Below, piece after piece: positions 43,733 through 52,791 of a stretch of DNA of 64,000 nt. Each line of letters opens with the position of its first letter. Positions within the stretch are counted from its first letter, which is position 1. The DNA comes from Allochromatium palmeri. GTDB lineage: Bacteria > Pseudomonadota > Gammaproteobacteria > Chromatiales > Chromatiaceae. The position numbers were made by a program, and so were the translations under genes. The DNA is taken from the NCBI RefSeq assembly GCF_009720725.1, contig NZ_WNKT01000003.1:1-64000 (forward strand), read 5' to 3'. Below the pieces are notes generated by a model, which did not search any database, was not told the DNA's origin, and saw only the letters and a list, made by a program, of their open reading frames with translations.

Positions 43733-44793
43733 AGCCAATCCGGGTGCTGGTGGTCGACGACAGCGGCTCGGCCCGCGCGCTTATTCGCGCCCTGCTTGAA
43801 TCCGAACCCGCCTCCGGTCTGCATGTCTGCGGCGAGGCGGCTAACGGGCGCGAGGCACTGGAGCTCACGCTCGCGCTCCAGCCAGACATCATCACCCTGG
43901 ATCTGCAAATGCCCGAGATGGACGGTTTGACCGCCATCGAGGAGATCATGGCCACGCGCGCCACGCCGATCCTGGTGCTCTCGGATCTGGCCGATTCGCG
44001 CAATGCCATGTCGGCGGTAGCGCGCGGGGCGCTGGAAGCAACCGCCAAGCCGACGCTCGATGATGACGGCGCGCTGGCGCGACGTCTGCGGATGCTCGCG
44101 GGCGTGCCCGTGATCCGGCACATTCGACGCCAGTCGAGCGGCACCGCGCTGATAGCACCGTCCGGGCTGGAACCTCCCTCAACCTCGACCGCGCCGACCG
44201 TCAGCGAGCGCGCCGACGGTCAGGAGACACGCCTGATCGTCATCGCCTCCTCCACCGGCGGACCCCAGGCGCTGGCGGCGCTGCTGCCCCAGCTACCGGC
44301 GACACTCGCCGCCCCGGTTCTGATCGCCCAGCATCTTTCGGTGGGCTTCGCTGAAGCCATGGCCGGCTGGCTCAATGACCTCTGTCCACTGCGGGTCATG
44401 GTCGCCCAGGCCGGCGAGCGACCGCGAGCCGGGCATGTCTATCTGGCCGATCCGGCCAGGCATCTGATCCTGACCGCCGACCGACGCCTCGGCTATGTCG
44501 AGCCGGAGGAACGCGACATCTATCATCCGAGCTGCGACCGGCTGCTGTCCTCAGCCGCCGCGTGCTACGGTCGACAGGCGCTGGGCGTGATCCTGACCGG
44601 CATGGGCCGCGACGGAGTGCGCGGTCTGCTCGATCTCCGCGCCGGCGGCGGCCAGACCCTGGCCCAGGACGAGGCCAGTTCGCTGATCTTCGGCATGAAT
44701 CGCGAGGCCATGCTGGCCGGCGCCATCCAGCAGGTTTTGCCGCTGAGCGAGATCGCCGGTGCCCTGTGTCGCTTTGGGGGTCAGACGCCATGA
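43729..44793 (+). CDS. cheB: Receptor methylesterase CheB
   Basis: The 354-residue protein removes methyl groups from the MCP. The receiver domain (1-125) has the phospho-Asp in DIITLDLQMPEMDG (about 56). The methylesterase domain (about 165-350) has the catalytic Ser in IASSTGGPQ, His in LIAQHLSVGF and Asp in GMGRDGVRG. It is translationally coupled on both sides: ATGA overlaps with the receptor gene upstream and with cheR downstream. Activity should be raised by phosphorylation from the CheA in this operon. Confidence 0.95.
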   Translation: MKPIRVLVVDDSGSARALIRALLESEPASGLHVCGEAANGREALELTLALQPDIITLDLQMPEMDGLTAIEEIMATRATPILVLSDLADSRNAMSAVARGALEATAKPTLDDDGALARRLRMLAGVPVIRHIRRQSSGTALIAPSGLEPPSTSTAPTVSERADGQETRLIVIASSTGGPQALAALLPQLPATLAAPVLIAQHLSVGFAEAMAGWLNDLCPLRVMVAQAGERPRAGHVYLADPARHLILTADRRLGYVEPEERDIYHPSCDRLLSSAAACYGRQALGVILTGMGRDGVRGLLDLRAGGGQTLAQDEASSLIFGMNREAMLAGAIQQVLPLSEIAGALCRFGGQTP

Positions 44794-46355
44794 ATCTCGA
44801 CGCCATCCAGCACTTCATCAAGGAGCACCTCGGACTCAATGCCGGCACCTATGGCAACGATCTCTGGCGCGAGCTGCTCGTCAAGCGCATCAGCACGGTC
44901 GGCGCTCACTCGCCCGCAGATTATCTGGCGCGGCTGCGCGCTGACGAGACCGAGCTGCATACGCTCACCAGTCTCATCACCATCAACGAGACCTATTTTT
45001 ACCGCGAGTCCCAGCATCTGGAGCTGCTGACCGAACATCTGTGTCCCGAGCGGCTGGCACGCCGTACTTCCGACACGCCGGTGCGCCTGCTGTCAGTCGG
45101 CTGCTCGACAGGCGAGGAGCCGTATTCGATCCTGATGGCGCTGCGTGAACGCTATGGCGATCTCGCCGAGCGTTTCTTTGAGGTCAATGCTGGAGACGTC
45201 GACCGCGCGGTCCTGGAGCGCGCGCGCGCCGGCGTCTATGGGCGCTTCTCCTTCCGCGCGCTGAGCCAGTCGCTTCAGGAGCGTTATTTCACACCCATCG
45301 ATGCCAACTCGTTTCGCATCGACGAGTGTCTGCGCCGGCAGGTGCGTTTCCAGCCATTCAACCTGCTTGCTCCCGAGTATCCGTCGAATCTCGCGGGTCA
45401 GGACGTGATCTTCTTTCGCAATGTGTCGATCTATTTCGATGCCCCGACCCGACAGCGCGTGCAGGAACAGCTCAAGACGCTGCTGGCACCCGGCGGCTAT
45501 CTGTTCGTCGGCATCTCTGAGACGCTGGCCAATGATTTCGGCCTGCTGACCTTACGCGAGCGTCATGGCGTGTTTCTGTTCGTCAATGAACCGCCGGCTG
45601 GAACTCAGGCACCGATCACGCCGGGTCTGCTCGCGAACCACCAGGCCGGACGGGAGCCGGGCGCGACACGCACTCCAGTCACGACCACACGCGAACCGCC
45701 GCCACGCCCGAGCCGATCCGGTGTCCGCCACACCCGTCGCACTGACTCAGCGGTCCGTCCATCTTCTCCAAGAACTCCGGCGGCCACGCCCCGCCCACCT
45801 CGCCGTGACGGCCCCGCGCTTCTGGTCCCGCTGGACGCCGACGCCCTCCATGACGAGGCGCTCGCCCTGGCTCAGTCCGAGCGAGTCGAGGCCGCACTCG
45901 AACGGCTCGCGCCACTGTGCGACCGCGCCGAACCGCGTCCCGAGGATCTGGTGCTCAAAGCGCATCTGTTGTTCGAGCAGGATCAGATCACGGCGGCGAT
46001 GGCCCTGGCTCAGCAGGTGCTCGACCGCGACCCCTGGAGCCTGGAAGCCCTCCTGCTGCTGGGACGCGGCGCCCAGCGTCAGGGCCGCTCAGCAGAGTCC
46101 ATCGAATATCTGCGCCGTGCCATCTATCACCAGCCCGAGTCCTGGCCGGCGCATTTCCAGCTCGCTGAGGTCTATCGCGAGACCGGACAGGCGCCACTGG
46201 CACAACGCGAATACCGGATCGTCCTGCGCCAGCTCGAACGCGACGCCTCGCCCGTTCCGCCTCAGGTCGCCCTGATCGGCGCACCGGCCCTGACCCTGGG
46301 CGACTTGCAGCAACTCTGTCAGATTCGTCTGGACCGACTCACGACGAATCTCTGA
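44790..46355 (+). CDS. Receptor methyltransferase CheR with C-terminal TPR repeats (WspC-like)
   Basis: The 521-residue protein starts from the ATG at 44790 overlapping the cheB stop; the longer frame upstream is an artefact. The CheR N-terminal helical domain and the methyltransferase core (LLSVGCSTGEEPYSILMAL, the SAM site, at about 100-120; DVIFFRNVSIYF near 210) occupy residues 1-270. A Pro/Arg/Thr-rich linker (about 280-345) leads to TPR repeats (about 360-480, including RDPWSLEALLLLGRGAQRQG). TPR-fused CheR is characteristic of WspC and FrzF-type systems, in which the TPR part controls binding to the receptor. Confidence 0.9.
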   Translation: MNLDAIQHFIKEHLGLNAGTYGNDLWRELLVKRISTVGAHSPADYLARLRADETELHTLTSLITINETYFYRESQHLELLTEHLCPERLARRTSDTPVRLLSVGCSTGEEPYSILMALRERYGDLAERFFEVNAGDVDRAVLERARAGVYGRFSFRALSQSLQERYFTPIDANSFRIDECLRRQVRFQPFNLLAPEYPSNLAGQDVIFFRNVSIYFDAPTRQRVQEQLKTLLAPGGYLFVGISETLANDFGLLTLRERHGVFLFVNEPPAGTQAPITPGLLANHQAGREPGATRTPVTTTREPPPRPSRSGVRHTRRTDSAVRPSSPRTPAATPRPPRRDGPALLVPLDADALHDEALALAQSERVEAALERLAPLCDRAEPRPEDLVLKAHLLFEQDQITAAMALAQQVLDRDPWSLEALLLLGRGAQRQGRSAESIEYLRRAIYHQPESWPAHFQLAEVYRETGQAPLAQREYRIVLRQLERDASPVPPQVALIGAPALTLGDLQQLCQIRLDRLTTNL

Positions 46356-46368
46356 TCCGATATCCGCC

Positions 46369-48561
46369 ATGGCCCTGGACATCAAAAAATTCTTACCCAG
46401 ATTCACCGGCGAGGCTCGCGACCATCTGGGTCGACTCGCCTCGGGGCTGGCCCCCCTGGCAAGCGGCGCGAACCTGGACCCCGAGACGATCAACGAGCTG
46501 TTTCGCGCCGCCCACACCATCAAGGGCTCGGCGCGGATGCTCAAGCTGACGAGCATTGCCGAGACCGCGCATCAGCTCGAAGAGGTGCTGGGCACACTGC
46601 GCGAAGGGCGGATACAAACCAGCCCCGAGCTGGGGGCACTCCTGCTGCGCGCCCTGGATGCCCTCGGCGCCCTGGTCGAACAGGTGGAAGCGACCGAGGG
46701 CCAGCTTCCGCCGGCCGACGACGCACTCTGTGCGGCGCTCGCCGCGGCGGCGCAGGGCGAGAGGCCCGTACCCGATGCAGCGCCAGCCTCCACGCCGACA
46801 GCGAGCGCCGATCCGCCCGCGCCCCTGTCGCCGCCTGAACCGACTGCCGAAGCGACAGCGCCGACCGTGCTACGCACTCCAGACAGCGTGCGGGTGCGCA
46901 TGGACAAGCTCGACGAGCTGATCAAGCTCATGGGCGAGGTCGTCTCCAATCAGGCCAAGCTGCGTCAGAAGCTGCTGGAGGTGCGCGCCCTGGATGTCGG
47001 TCTGAACGCGCTGACAACACCTGGAGCCGAGCTGGAACACGCGCGGCTGACGGCACAGTCCGAGGCCCTGCATCAGTTCACGCTCGGGCTGCGCGATCTG
47101 ATCCAGGAGCAGGAGCGTCTGACGACCGATCTCAACGACCGCGCGCTGGTGATGCGTCTGCTGCCGCTGGCCATCGTCTTCGATCCGATCGCGCCCCTGG
47201 CGCGCGAGCTAGGACGCGAACTTGGCAAGGAGGTCCAGTGTGAGATCAGCGGCGGCGAGATCGAGCTGGACCGTCAGCTCATCGACCATCTGAGCGATGC
47301 CCTGGTACACCTGCTGCGCAACGCCATCGATCACGGACTCGAACCCCCGGAGCAACGCCTGGCCGCCGGCAAACCGCGGATGGGGCGCCTGCGGCTCAGC
47401 GCGCGTCAGGACGGTGTCGGTGTCCTCATTGAGCTCGAGGACGACGGACGCGGTCTGGACCGCGAGCGCATCCTTGCCAAGGCGCTGCAAAAAGGGCTGA
47501 TCGATCCGGCGCGCACCCCGACCCTGGACGAGGACGCGGTCGCCGAGCTCATCCTCCAGCCCGGATTCAGCACCAGCGCCATCATCACCGACATCTCGGG
47601 GCGCGGCGTGGGACTGGACGTGGTCAAGCGCGCCATCGTCGAGAATCTGCGCGGCTCCCTGTCGATCACCAGTCGCGCCGGGGCCGGCACTCGCTTCGGC
47701 CTCCAGCTCCCGATCTCGCTGGCCGTGATGCGGGTGCTGCTGTTCGAGGCCGGCGGATGCGCCTTCGGGCTGACCGCGCACCAGATCGTCGAGCTGATCC
47801 GCCTGCCTCGCGATCAGGCGATCCAGATCGGCGACCGCCCGGCGATGGTGCTGCGCAACGAATTTCTGCCGCTGGTGCGCCTGACTGATCTGCCGCGTCT
47901 GCAGACCGTTGCCCAGGCCGATGCGGAACACGGCTGGCTGGTGGTGGTCGTCCAGGCCGGTCAGAGCAAGCTCGGGCTGATCGTGGATCGGCTGCTCGAT
48001 GAGCGCGACATGGTCATCAAGCCGCTGCCGGCACACATGCGCGCCAGCGGGCTGGTGGCCGGCATGGTCGTGACCGGCGATAACGCCCTCGTCAGCGTGC
48101 TCCAGGCGCCGGCGCTGCTGGAGCTGGCGCGCCAACTGCGCGGCGAGCGCTCCATCGTGATCGCCGATCACCCGACCCAGCGTCCGACCTCGGGCGGCCA
48201 GCATCTGCTGGTCGTCGACGACTCGCTCAACACGCGCGAGATCGAGCGCGAGATCCTGGAGGCCCACGGCTATCGTGTCACCCTGGCCGAGGACGGACTC
48301 GACGGCTGGCAGAAAGCACGCGGCGGACACTTCGATGCCGTGATCACCGACGTCGACATGCCGGGCCTGGACGGGTTCTCGCTGACCACGCGCCTGCGCG
48401 GACACGAGCAGTATCGTTCCACACCCATCGTGATCGTCACCTCGCGCCAGAAACCCGAGGACAAGCAGCGCGGCATCCAGGTCGGCGCCGACGCCTATAT
48501 CGTCAAAGGCGACTTCAATCAATCGAGTCTGGTCGATACACTCATGAATCTGTTAGGTTAG
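46369..48561 (+). CDS. Hybrid CheA histidine kinase with C-terminal receiver (WspE-like)
   Basis: The 730-residue protein starts MALDIKKFLPRF. The Hpt domain (1-115) carries the phosphorylatable His49 in AAHTIKGSARM. An Ala/Pro-rich linker is followed by a dimerisation region, the HATPase (NAIDHGLEPPEQR, GRGVGLDVVKRAI, about 300-450), a CheW-like domain (about 455-590) and a receiver (about 605-728; phospho-Asp in VITDVDMPGLDG, Lys in AYIVKGDF). The P2 domain for CheY/CheB docking is missing or shortened, as usual for WspE. It probably phosphorylates CheB and the response regulators encoded next. Confidence 0.94.
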   Translation: MALDIKKFLPRFTGEARDHLGRLASGLAPLASGANLDPETINELFRAAHTIKGSARMLKLTSIAETAHQLEEVLGTLREGRIQTSPELGALLLRALDALGALVEQVEATEGQLPPADDALCAALAAAAQGERPVPDAAPASTPTASADPPAPLSPPEPTAEATAPTVLRTPDSVRVRMDKLDELIKLMGEVVSNQAKLRQKLLEVRALDVGLNALTTPGAELEHARLTAQSEALHQFTLGLRDLIQEQERLTTDLNDRALVMRLLPLAIVFDPIAPLARELGRELGKEVQCEISGGEIELDRQLIDHLSDALVHLLRNAIDHGLEPPEQRLAAGKPRMGRLRLSARQDGVGVLIELEDDGRGLDRERILAKALQKGLIDPARTPTLDEDAVAELILQPGFSTSAIITDISGRGVGLDVVKRAIVENLRGSLSITSRAGAGTRFGLQLPISLAVMRVLLFEAGGCAFGLTAHQIVELIRLPRDQAIQIGDRPAMVLRNEFLPLVRLTDLPRLQTVAQADAEHGWLVVVVQAGQSKLGLIVDRLLDERDMVIKPLPAHMRASGLVAGMVVTGDNALVSVLQAPALLELARQLRGERSIVIADHPTQRPTSGGQHLLVVDDSLNTREIEREILEAHGYRVTLAEDGLDGWQKARGGHFDAVITDVDMPGLDGFSLTTRLRGHEQYRSTPIVIVTSRQKPEDKQRGIQVGADAYIVKGDFNQSSLVDTLMNLLG

Positions 48562-48606
48562 ATCCCAGCTCGTGCCTGGATCTGGTTTGGAGGTCGAAGA
48601 ATTCTC

Positions 48607-48954
48607 ATGCGCATACTTATCGTCGACGATGATCCGCTGGCCGGCGAACTGACGCTGGCCGTACTCGAAGAAGCCGGGCACAGTTGTCACCTCGCCGAAC
48701 ATGGCCTGGAGGCATTGGAGCGACTCAGCGAGGACGCCAGTTTCGAACTGGTGGTCTCGGACCTGCACATGCCGCTGCTCGACGGACTGGAGTTGTTCCA
48801 GGAACTGCGCGAACGCGGTCTGGAGCAGCCATTCGTGCTCCTGACCGGAGACGACCCCGCGCCACTGCTGGAGCGCGCACCCGGACTTTATGCCTGTCTC
48901 GCCAAGGACGGTTCCCTGGAGCAGCACCTGTCGGCGCTGCTCGACCAACTCTGA
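48607..48954 (+). CDS. Single-domain response regulator (CheY-like)
   Basis: The 115-residue receiver has the acidic pair at 7-9 (LIVDDDP), the phospho-acceptor Asp52 (VVSDLHMPLLDG), Thr in LLTGDDP and Lys in CLAKDGS. It has no output domain. It begins 45 bases after the cheA stop and ends 38 bases before the next gene. It could be a phosphate sink or a shuttle carrying phosphate to the Hpt domain of the downstream cyclase; this is inference. Confidence 0.9.
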   Translation: MRILIVDDDPLAGELTLAVLEEAGHSCHLAEHGLEALERLSEDASFELVVSDLHMPLLDGLELFQELRERGLEQPFVLLTGDDPAPLLERAPGLYACLAKDGSLEQHLSALLDQL

Positions 48955-48992
48955 ACCGTATCCGACTGGAGCAGACACGAGGCACCATCGAC

Positions 48993-50681
48993 ATGCCGGC
49001 CGGCCCCCAGAACTCCTTCCAGGAGCGTAAGCAGCGTCTGCGCGCGTCCTTTATCGAGCAGCTTCCGGATCGCTTGCGTCAGGCGCGCACGCTGCTGGCC
49101 GCCCTCACGACCAGCGAGCGCCAGGACGAGCCGCTCACGCAGCTCCATCTGATCTTCCACACGCTCAAGGGTTCGGGCGCCTCCTTTGGTTTCAACGCCA
49201 TCAATGCCTCTGCCAAGGAAGCCGAGCAGACCCTGCGCGAGGTGCTCGACGGCGATCGGCATCTGTCGTCACATCTGCTGGCTGACCTGCGCCGCCACGT
49301 CCAAACGCTCGAAGAACTCGAACTCAGCGTCGACCAGGCCATGGCGCAGGACGGCCATCCGTGCTTCAACCTGCAAAGCCAGCGCGCCGACTCCAGCGAG
49401 GCGACAGACGCCAACCGCCGTCTCATCTATCTTTGCGACGACGACGCTCTGCTCGCCCAGGATCTGGCCAGCCAACTCAGTTGCTTCGGCTACGAGGTCC
49501 GACCCTATGTCGCACTGGAGGCGCTGTGCGAGGCGGTGCAGGCCCGACCGCCGGCCGCCATCGTCATGGACATCATGTTTCCGGAAGGCCGTGACGCCGG
49601 ACCCACGACCATCGCCGAGCTGAACACGCACCTGGACCCGCCCATCCCCTGTCTGTTCATGTCGATGCGCGACGACTTCCAGGCCCGTCTGCGTGCGGTC
49701 AAGGCCGGCGGACACGCTTATTGCCGCAAACCGGTCAAGGCGGTCGAGATGGCCGAACTGCTCGATCAGCTCACCAGTCGCGGCGCAACGGAGCCGTATC
49801 ACATCCTGATCGTCGACGACGATCCGGACGTGGCGCAGTTCTATGCCATGGTGCTGGAGTCCGCCGGGATGACGACCCGGGTCGCCAGCGAGCCCGCGCG
49901 CGTACCCGCCATCCTGGAAGACTTCGATGCCGATCTGGTGTTGATGGATCTCTACATGCCCAAATGCTCCGGGCCTGAGCTGGCGCGCGTGCTGCGTCAG
50001 ATTCCCGGCTATCTGGGGCTGCCGATCATCTATGTCTCGTCCGAAACCAATGCGCAGCGCCAGTTCAAGGCGCTTGAGGTCGGCGCCGACGGGTTCCTGA
50101 CCAAGCCGATCGAGCCGGAACGTCTGGTGACCGAGGTCCAGCTACGCGCCGAGCGCATGCGCACGCTGCGTTCGCTGATGATCCGCGACAGTCTCACCGG
50201 ACTCTTCAACCACAACACCATTCTGCAGCTGCTCAAGGTCGCCATGGCCTCCTGTCAGCGCACACAGCGTCAGCTCTGTCTGGCCATGATCGACGTCGAC
50301 CACTTCAAGGCCGTCAACGACACCCACGGACACCCGACCGGCGATCAGGTGCTGATGGCGCTCGGACGCACGCTCAGGCTGCGTCTGCGCGAATCCGACA
50401 TCGTCGGGCGCTATGGTGGTGAGGAATTCGCCGTCATCATGACCGGTCTGGAGGTCGATCAGGCCAAGATCATCATGGACGCTCTGCGCGAGAGCTTCGC
50501 GTCCGTGAACTTCCTGGCCGACGGGCGTGAGTTCCACTGCACCTTCAGCGGCGGACTGGCCGCCTTCCCCGAATACAGCGATCCCTCGGCGCTGATCGAA
50601 GCGGCCGATGCGGCGCTCTATCGCGCCAAGCATGCCGGACGCAATTGCATCCTGATCGCCCACCCGAACACCGCCCAATGA
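48993..50681 (+). CDS. Hpt-REC-REC-GGDEF diguanylate cyclase, output of the chemosensory array
   Basis: The 562-residue protein starts from the ATG at 48993. Its Hpt domain (about 15-125) has His56 in IFHTLKGSGASFGF. The first receiver (about 150-265) contains LIYLCDDDALLAQ and IVMDIMFPEG. The second receiver (about 270-385) contains HILIVDDDPDVAQ and LVLMDLYMPKCSG. The GGDEF domain (about 390-560) has the active GGEEF and an inhibitory R-E-S-D site five residues before it. The protein combines a phosphotransfer domain and two receivers with a c-di-GMP-producing output, richer than WspR (one REC plus GGDEF). It overlaps the cheW start (ATGA). Confidence 0.93.
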   Translation: MPAGPQNSFQERKQRLRASFIEQLPDRLRQARTLLAALTTSERQDEPLTQLHLIFHTLKGSGASFGFNAINASAKEAEQTLREVLDGDRHLSSHLLADLRRHVQTLEELELSVDQAMAQDGHPCFNLQSQRADSSEATDANRRLIYLCDDDALLAQDLASQLSCFGYEVRPYVALEALCEAVQARPPAAIVMDIMFPEGRDAGPTTIAELNTHLDPPIPCLFMSMRDDFQARLRAVKAGGHAYCRKPVKAVEMAELLDQLTSRGATEPYHILIVDDDPDVAQFYAMVLESAGMTTRVASEPARVPAILEDFDADLVLMDLYMPKCSGPELARVLRQIPGYLGLPIIYVSSETNAQRQFKALEVGADGFLTKPIEPERLVTEVQLRAERMRTLRSLMIRDSLTGLFNHNTILQLLKVAMASCQRTQRQLCLAMIDVDHFKAVNDTHGHPTGDQVLMALGRTLRLRLRESDIVGRYGGEEFAVIMTGLEVDQAKIIMDALRESFASVNFLADGREFHCTFSGGLAAFPEYSDPSALIEAADAALYRAKHAGRNCILIAHPNTAQ

Positions 50682-51241
50682 GCCACGCGATGGACTCCAG
50701 CCCGGACCACCCGAATCAGGATCCACTGAACGAAATCCTGGCGCGGCGCCGCACCGACGACACCGATTGCGTCGTCGTCGATGCGCCCAGCGTCAAGCTG
50801 GTGATCTTCGACATCGGCGAACGGCTTGCGGCCTTGCCGGGGCGTCAGGTCAGCGAAATCCTGCCGCTGTCGACCATCCATGTCGTCCCTGGCTGTCCGC
50901 CGGCGCTCGAAGGGGTCATCAGCGTGCGCGGCGATATCACTTCGGTCATCCGGCTGGGGGATCTCCTGGGGATCACGCATGGCACGCCCGGTCGTCAGGG
51001 CGCAATCCTGCTGGCCCAGGGCACGCAGACGGTCGGCGGCGAGCCGATGCGCAGTGGACTGCGGGTCGATCGCGTGGTCGATGTGCTGGATATCGTCGAG
51101 GATCGGATTCAGCCGGTGCCCGAGACGCTGAACGAACCGCTGCACCGGGTCGCGTGCGGTGTCTTTCAGCTCGACGCATGCACCGTAATCCTGCTGGATC
51201 TCGATGCGCTGTTCCAGGATTATCTGAACGGAGCGGGCTGA
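50678..51241 (+). CDS. cheW: CheW-like adaptor
   Basis: The 187-residue protein starts from the ATG at 50678 overlapping the cyclase stop; an ATG 12 bases later is also possible. The CheW domain (about 35-180) contains LVIFDIGERLAALPGRQVSE, GVISVRGDITSVIRLGDLLG and VDRVVDVLDI. It would link the MCP to the CheA kinase. It is followed without spacing by a short gene starting with GTG. Confidence 0.9.
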   Translation: MSHAMDSSPDHPNQDPLNEILARRRTDDTDCVVVDAPSVKLVIFDIGERLAALPGRQVSEILPLSTIHVVPGCPPALEGVISVRGDITSVIRLGDLLGITHGTPGRQGAILLAQGTQTVGGEPMRSGLRVDRVVDVLDIVEDRIQPVPETLNEPLHRVACGVFQLDACTVILLDLDALFQDYLNGAG

Positions 51242-51661
51242 GTGCGTCCGATCGAATCCGAGCGCGCCCCAACGTCGGCGCTGGAGACTATCGCGTTGGT
51301 TCGGTGCGAGAGCGCCGGCTTGTGTCTGGCGCTGGAGGCGGCCAAGATCGGCGCCATGCGCGATACCGGCGCCGACACCACCGCGCCCAGTCTCGCCGAG
51401 CTGCTCGAATTGCCCGAGGTATCCGTGCCCGAACGGCCACGCCAGCGTCTGCTCGAAATCGTCCATCCGGACTGGCGGCGCCTGGTACGCGTCGACGAAC
51501 CCATCGTTCACTTCGAGTTGGCGGCGCGCGCAATCCAGCCGCTGCCGCCCCTGCTGGCCGCGCGTCTGCGGCCCAATGGGGTCCGCGCTCTGGCCTGGAT
51601 CGAAGAGCCGACTGGAGACAGACTCCTGATTTTCATCGATGCCTGGCACCTGCCGCCTTGA
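51242..51661 (+). CDS. Unknown chemosensory-operon protein, possibly CheW-derived
   Basis: The 139-residue protein starts with GTG directly after the cheW stop. Faint CheW-like traits are a segment CESAGLCLALEAAKIGAM near the N-terminus, and a layout of beta strands ending in LLIFIDAWHL, as in the last strand of a CheW domain. The glycine-rich loops that define CheW are absent. Wsp systems carry two CheW proteins (WspB and WspD), so this may be a strongly diverged second adaptor. It could instead be a new accessory protein. It ends 11 bases before the efflux-adaptor gene. Confidence 0.7.
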   Translation: MRPIESERAPTSALETIALVRCESAGLCLALEAAKIGAMRDTGADTTAPSLAELLELPEVSVPERPRQRLLEIVHPDWRRLVRVDEPIVHFELAARAIQPLPPLLAARLRPNGVRALAWIEEPTGDRLLIFIDAWHLPP

Positions 51662-51672
51662 ACCACACCAAC

Positions 51673-52791
51673 ATGCACGCGCTCGACAACGTACATCCAG
51701 GATGGCTCGGCCGGTTTCTGGGACTGGCCCTAGTATTCGGTCTGAGCGGACAGGCGGTCGGTGCCCAGCCGGCCGATGAGTCGTCGGCTTCGGCCAAACC
51801 GACCAAGCCCGCCCTGACCGTGACCACCACCCGTCCCGAGATCCGCGACTGGCCGCGCACGATCGCCGCCACCGGCAATCTCGCCGCCTGGCGCGAGGTC
51901 GTGGTCGGTGCCGAGATCGGCGGCGAGCGGCTCGTCGCGATGCCGGTCGAGATCGGCGATCAGGTCGAGCGCGGCCAATTGCTCGCCCGCATCGACAGCG
52001 ACAGCGTGACGGCGGACCTGGAACAGGCCCGCGCCGCCGTGGCCGAGTCTGAGGCCCTGCTCGCCGAGGCTCGCGCCGACGCCGGGCGCGCGCGTCAGTC
52101 GCGGGGCACGCCGGCGCTCAGCGCCCAGCAGGCCGATCAGTACCTGAGCGCCGAACAGACCGCCCTGGCCCGGCTCACCGCCGCCCATGCACGGGTCCGC
52201 GCCGAGGAACTGCGGCTGTCTCGCACCCAGGTGCTGGCGCCGGTCGCCGGGATCGTCGCGTCACTGAGCGCCACGCAAGGCGCACTCGTCCAGGCCGGAG
52301 ATGAGCTGCTGCGCCTCATCCGCGACAATCGACTGGAATGGCGCGCCGAGGTGCCGGCGACTGAACTGGCCCGACTGCAACCGGGCGGACCGGCCCAAGT
52401 CCTCGCGCCCGACGGAACGCCGGTGAACGGCCAGATCCGGCGCATCGCCCCGACCGTCGACCCACGCACGCTCACCGGACTGGTCTATGTCGACCTGCCG
52501 ACAGAGACGACCGGCCGGCCGTTGCGCGCCGGGATGTTCGTCCGTGGCGTGCTGGATCTTGGCGCGTCTCCGGCCCTGACCCTGCCCCAGTCGGCGGTGC
52601 TGATGCGCGAGGGCTTCGCCTATGTATTCCGGCTGGAGCCGGACGGCACCGTTGCTCAGACCAAGGTCGGGATCGACCGACGTCTGGACGATCGGGTCGA
52701 GATCACCACCGGACTGGAGGCCACGGCGGAGGTCGTCGACAGCGGTGTCGGTTTCCTCGCCGACGGTGATCTGGTACGCCTCGTCGAATGA
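51673..52791 (+). CDS. RND efflux periplasmic adaptor (membrane-fusion protein)
   Basis: The 372-residue protein has a signal peptide (MHALDNVHPGWLGRFLGLAL, cleaved near 37) and no lipobox cysteine, so it is soluble or held by its hydrophobic N-terminus. The biotinyl-lipoyl-like halves (VVVGAEIGGERLVAMPVEIG and TQVLAPVAGIVASLSA) flank an alpha-helical hairpin (about 105-180). A beta-barrel and a membrane-proximal domain follow (DRRLDDRVEITTG). It overlaps the pump gene by four bases. It follows the chemosensory genes by 11 bases, so it may be in the same transcript. No outer-membrane channel gene is adjacent. Confidence 0.92.
   Translation: MHALDNVHPGWLGRFLGLALVFGLSGQAVGAQPADESSASAKPTKPALTVTTTRPEIRDWPRTIAATGNLAAWREVVVGAEIGGERLVAMPVEIGDQVERGQLLARIDSDSVTADLEQARAAVAESEALLAEARADAGRARQSRGTPALSAQQADQYLSAEQTALARLTAAHARVRAEELRLSRTQVLAPVAGIVASLSATQGALVQAGDELLRLIRDNRLEWRAEVPATELARLQPGGPAQVLAPDGTPVNGQIRRIAPTVDPRTLTGLVYVDLPTETTGRPLRAGMFVRGVLDLGASPALTLPQSAVLMREGFAYVFRLEPDGTVAQTKVGIDRRLDDRVEITTGLEATAEVVDSGVGFLADGDLVRLVE

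Noticed and set aside
47209-48522. Leftward frame of 437 codons across the CheA gene
   Set aside because: Composition is His/Gln/Asp rich with no motif; the CheA frame on the plus strand is certain.
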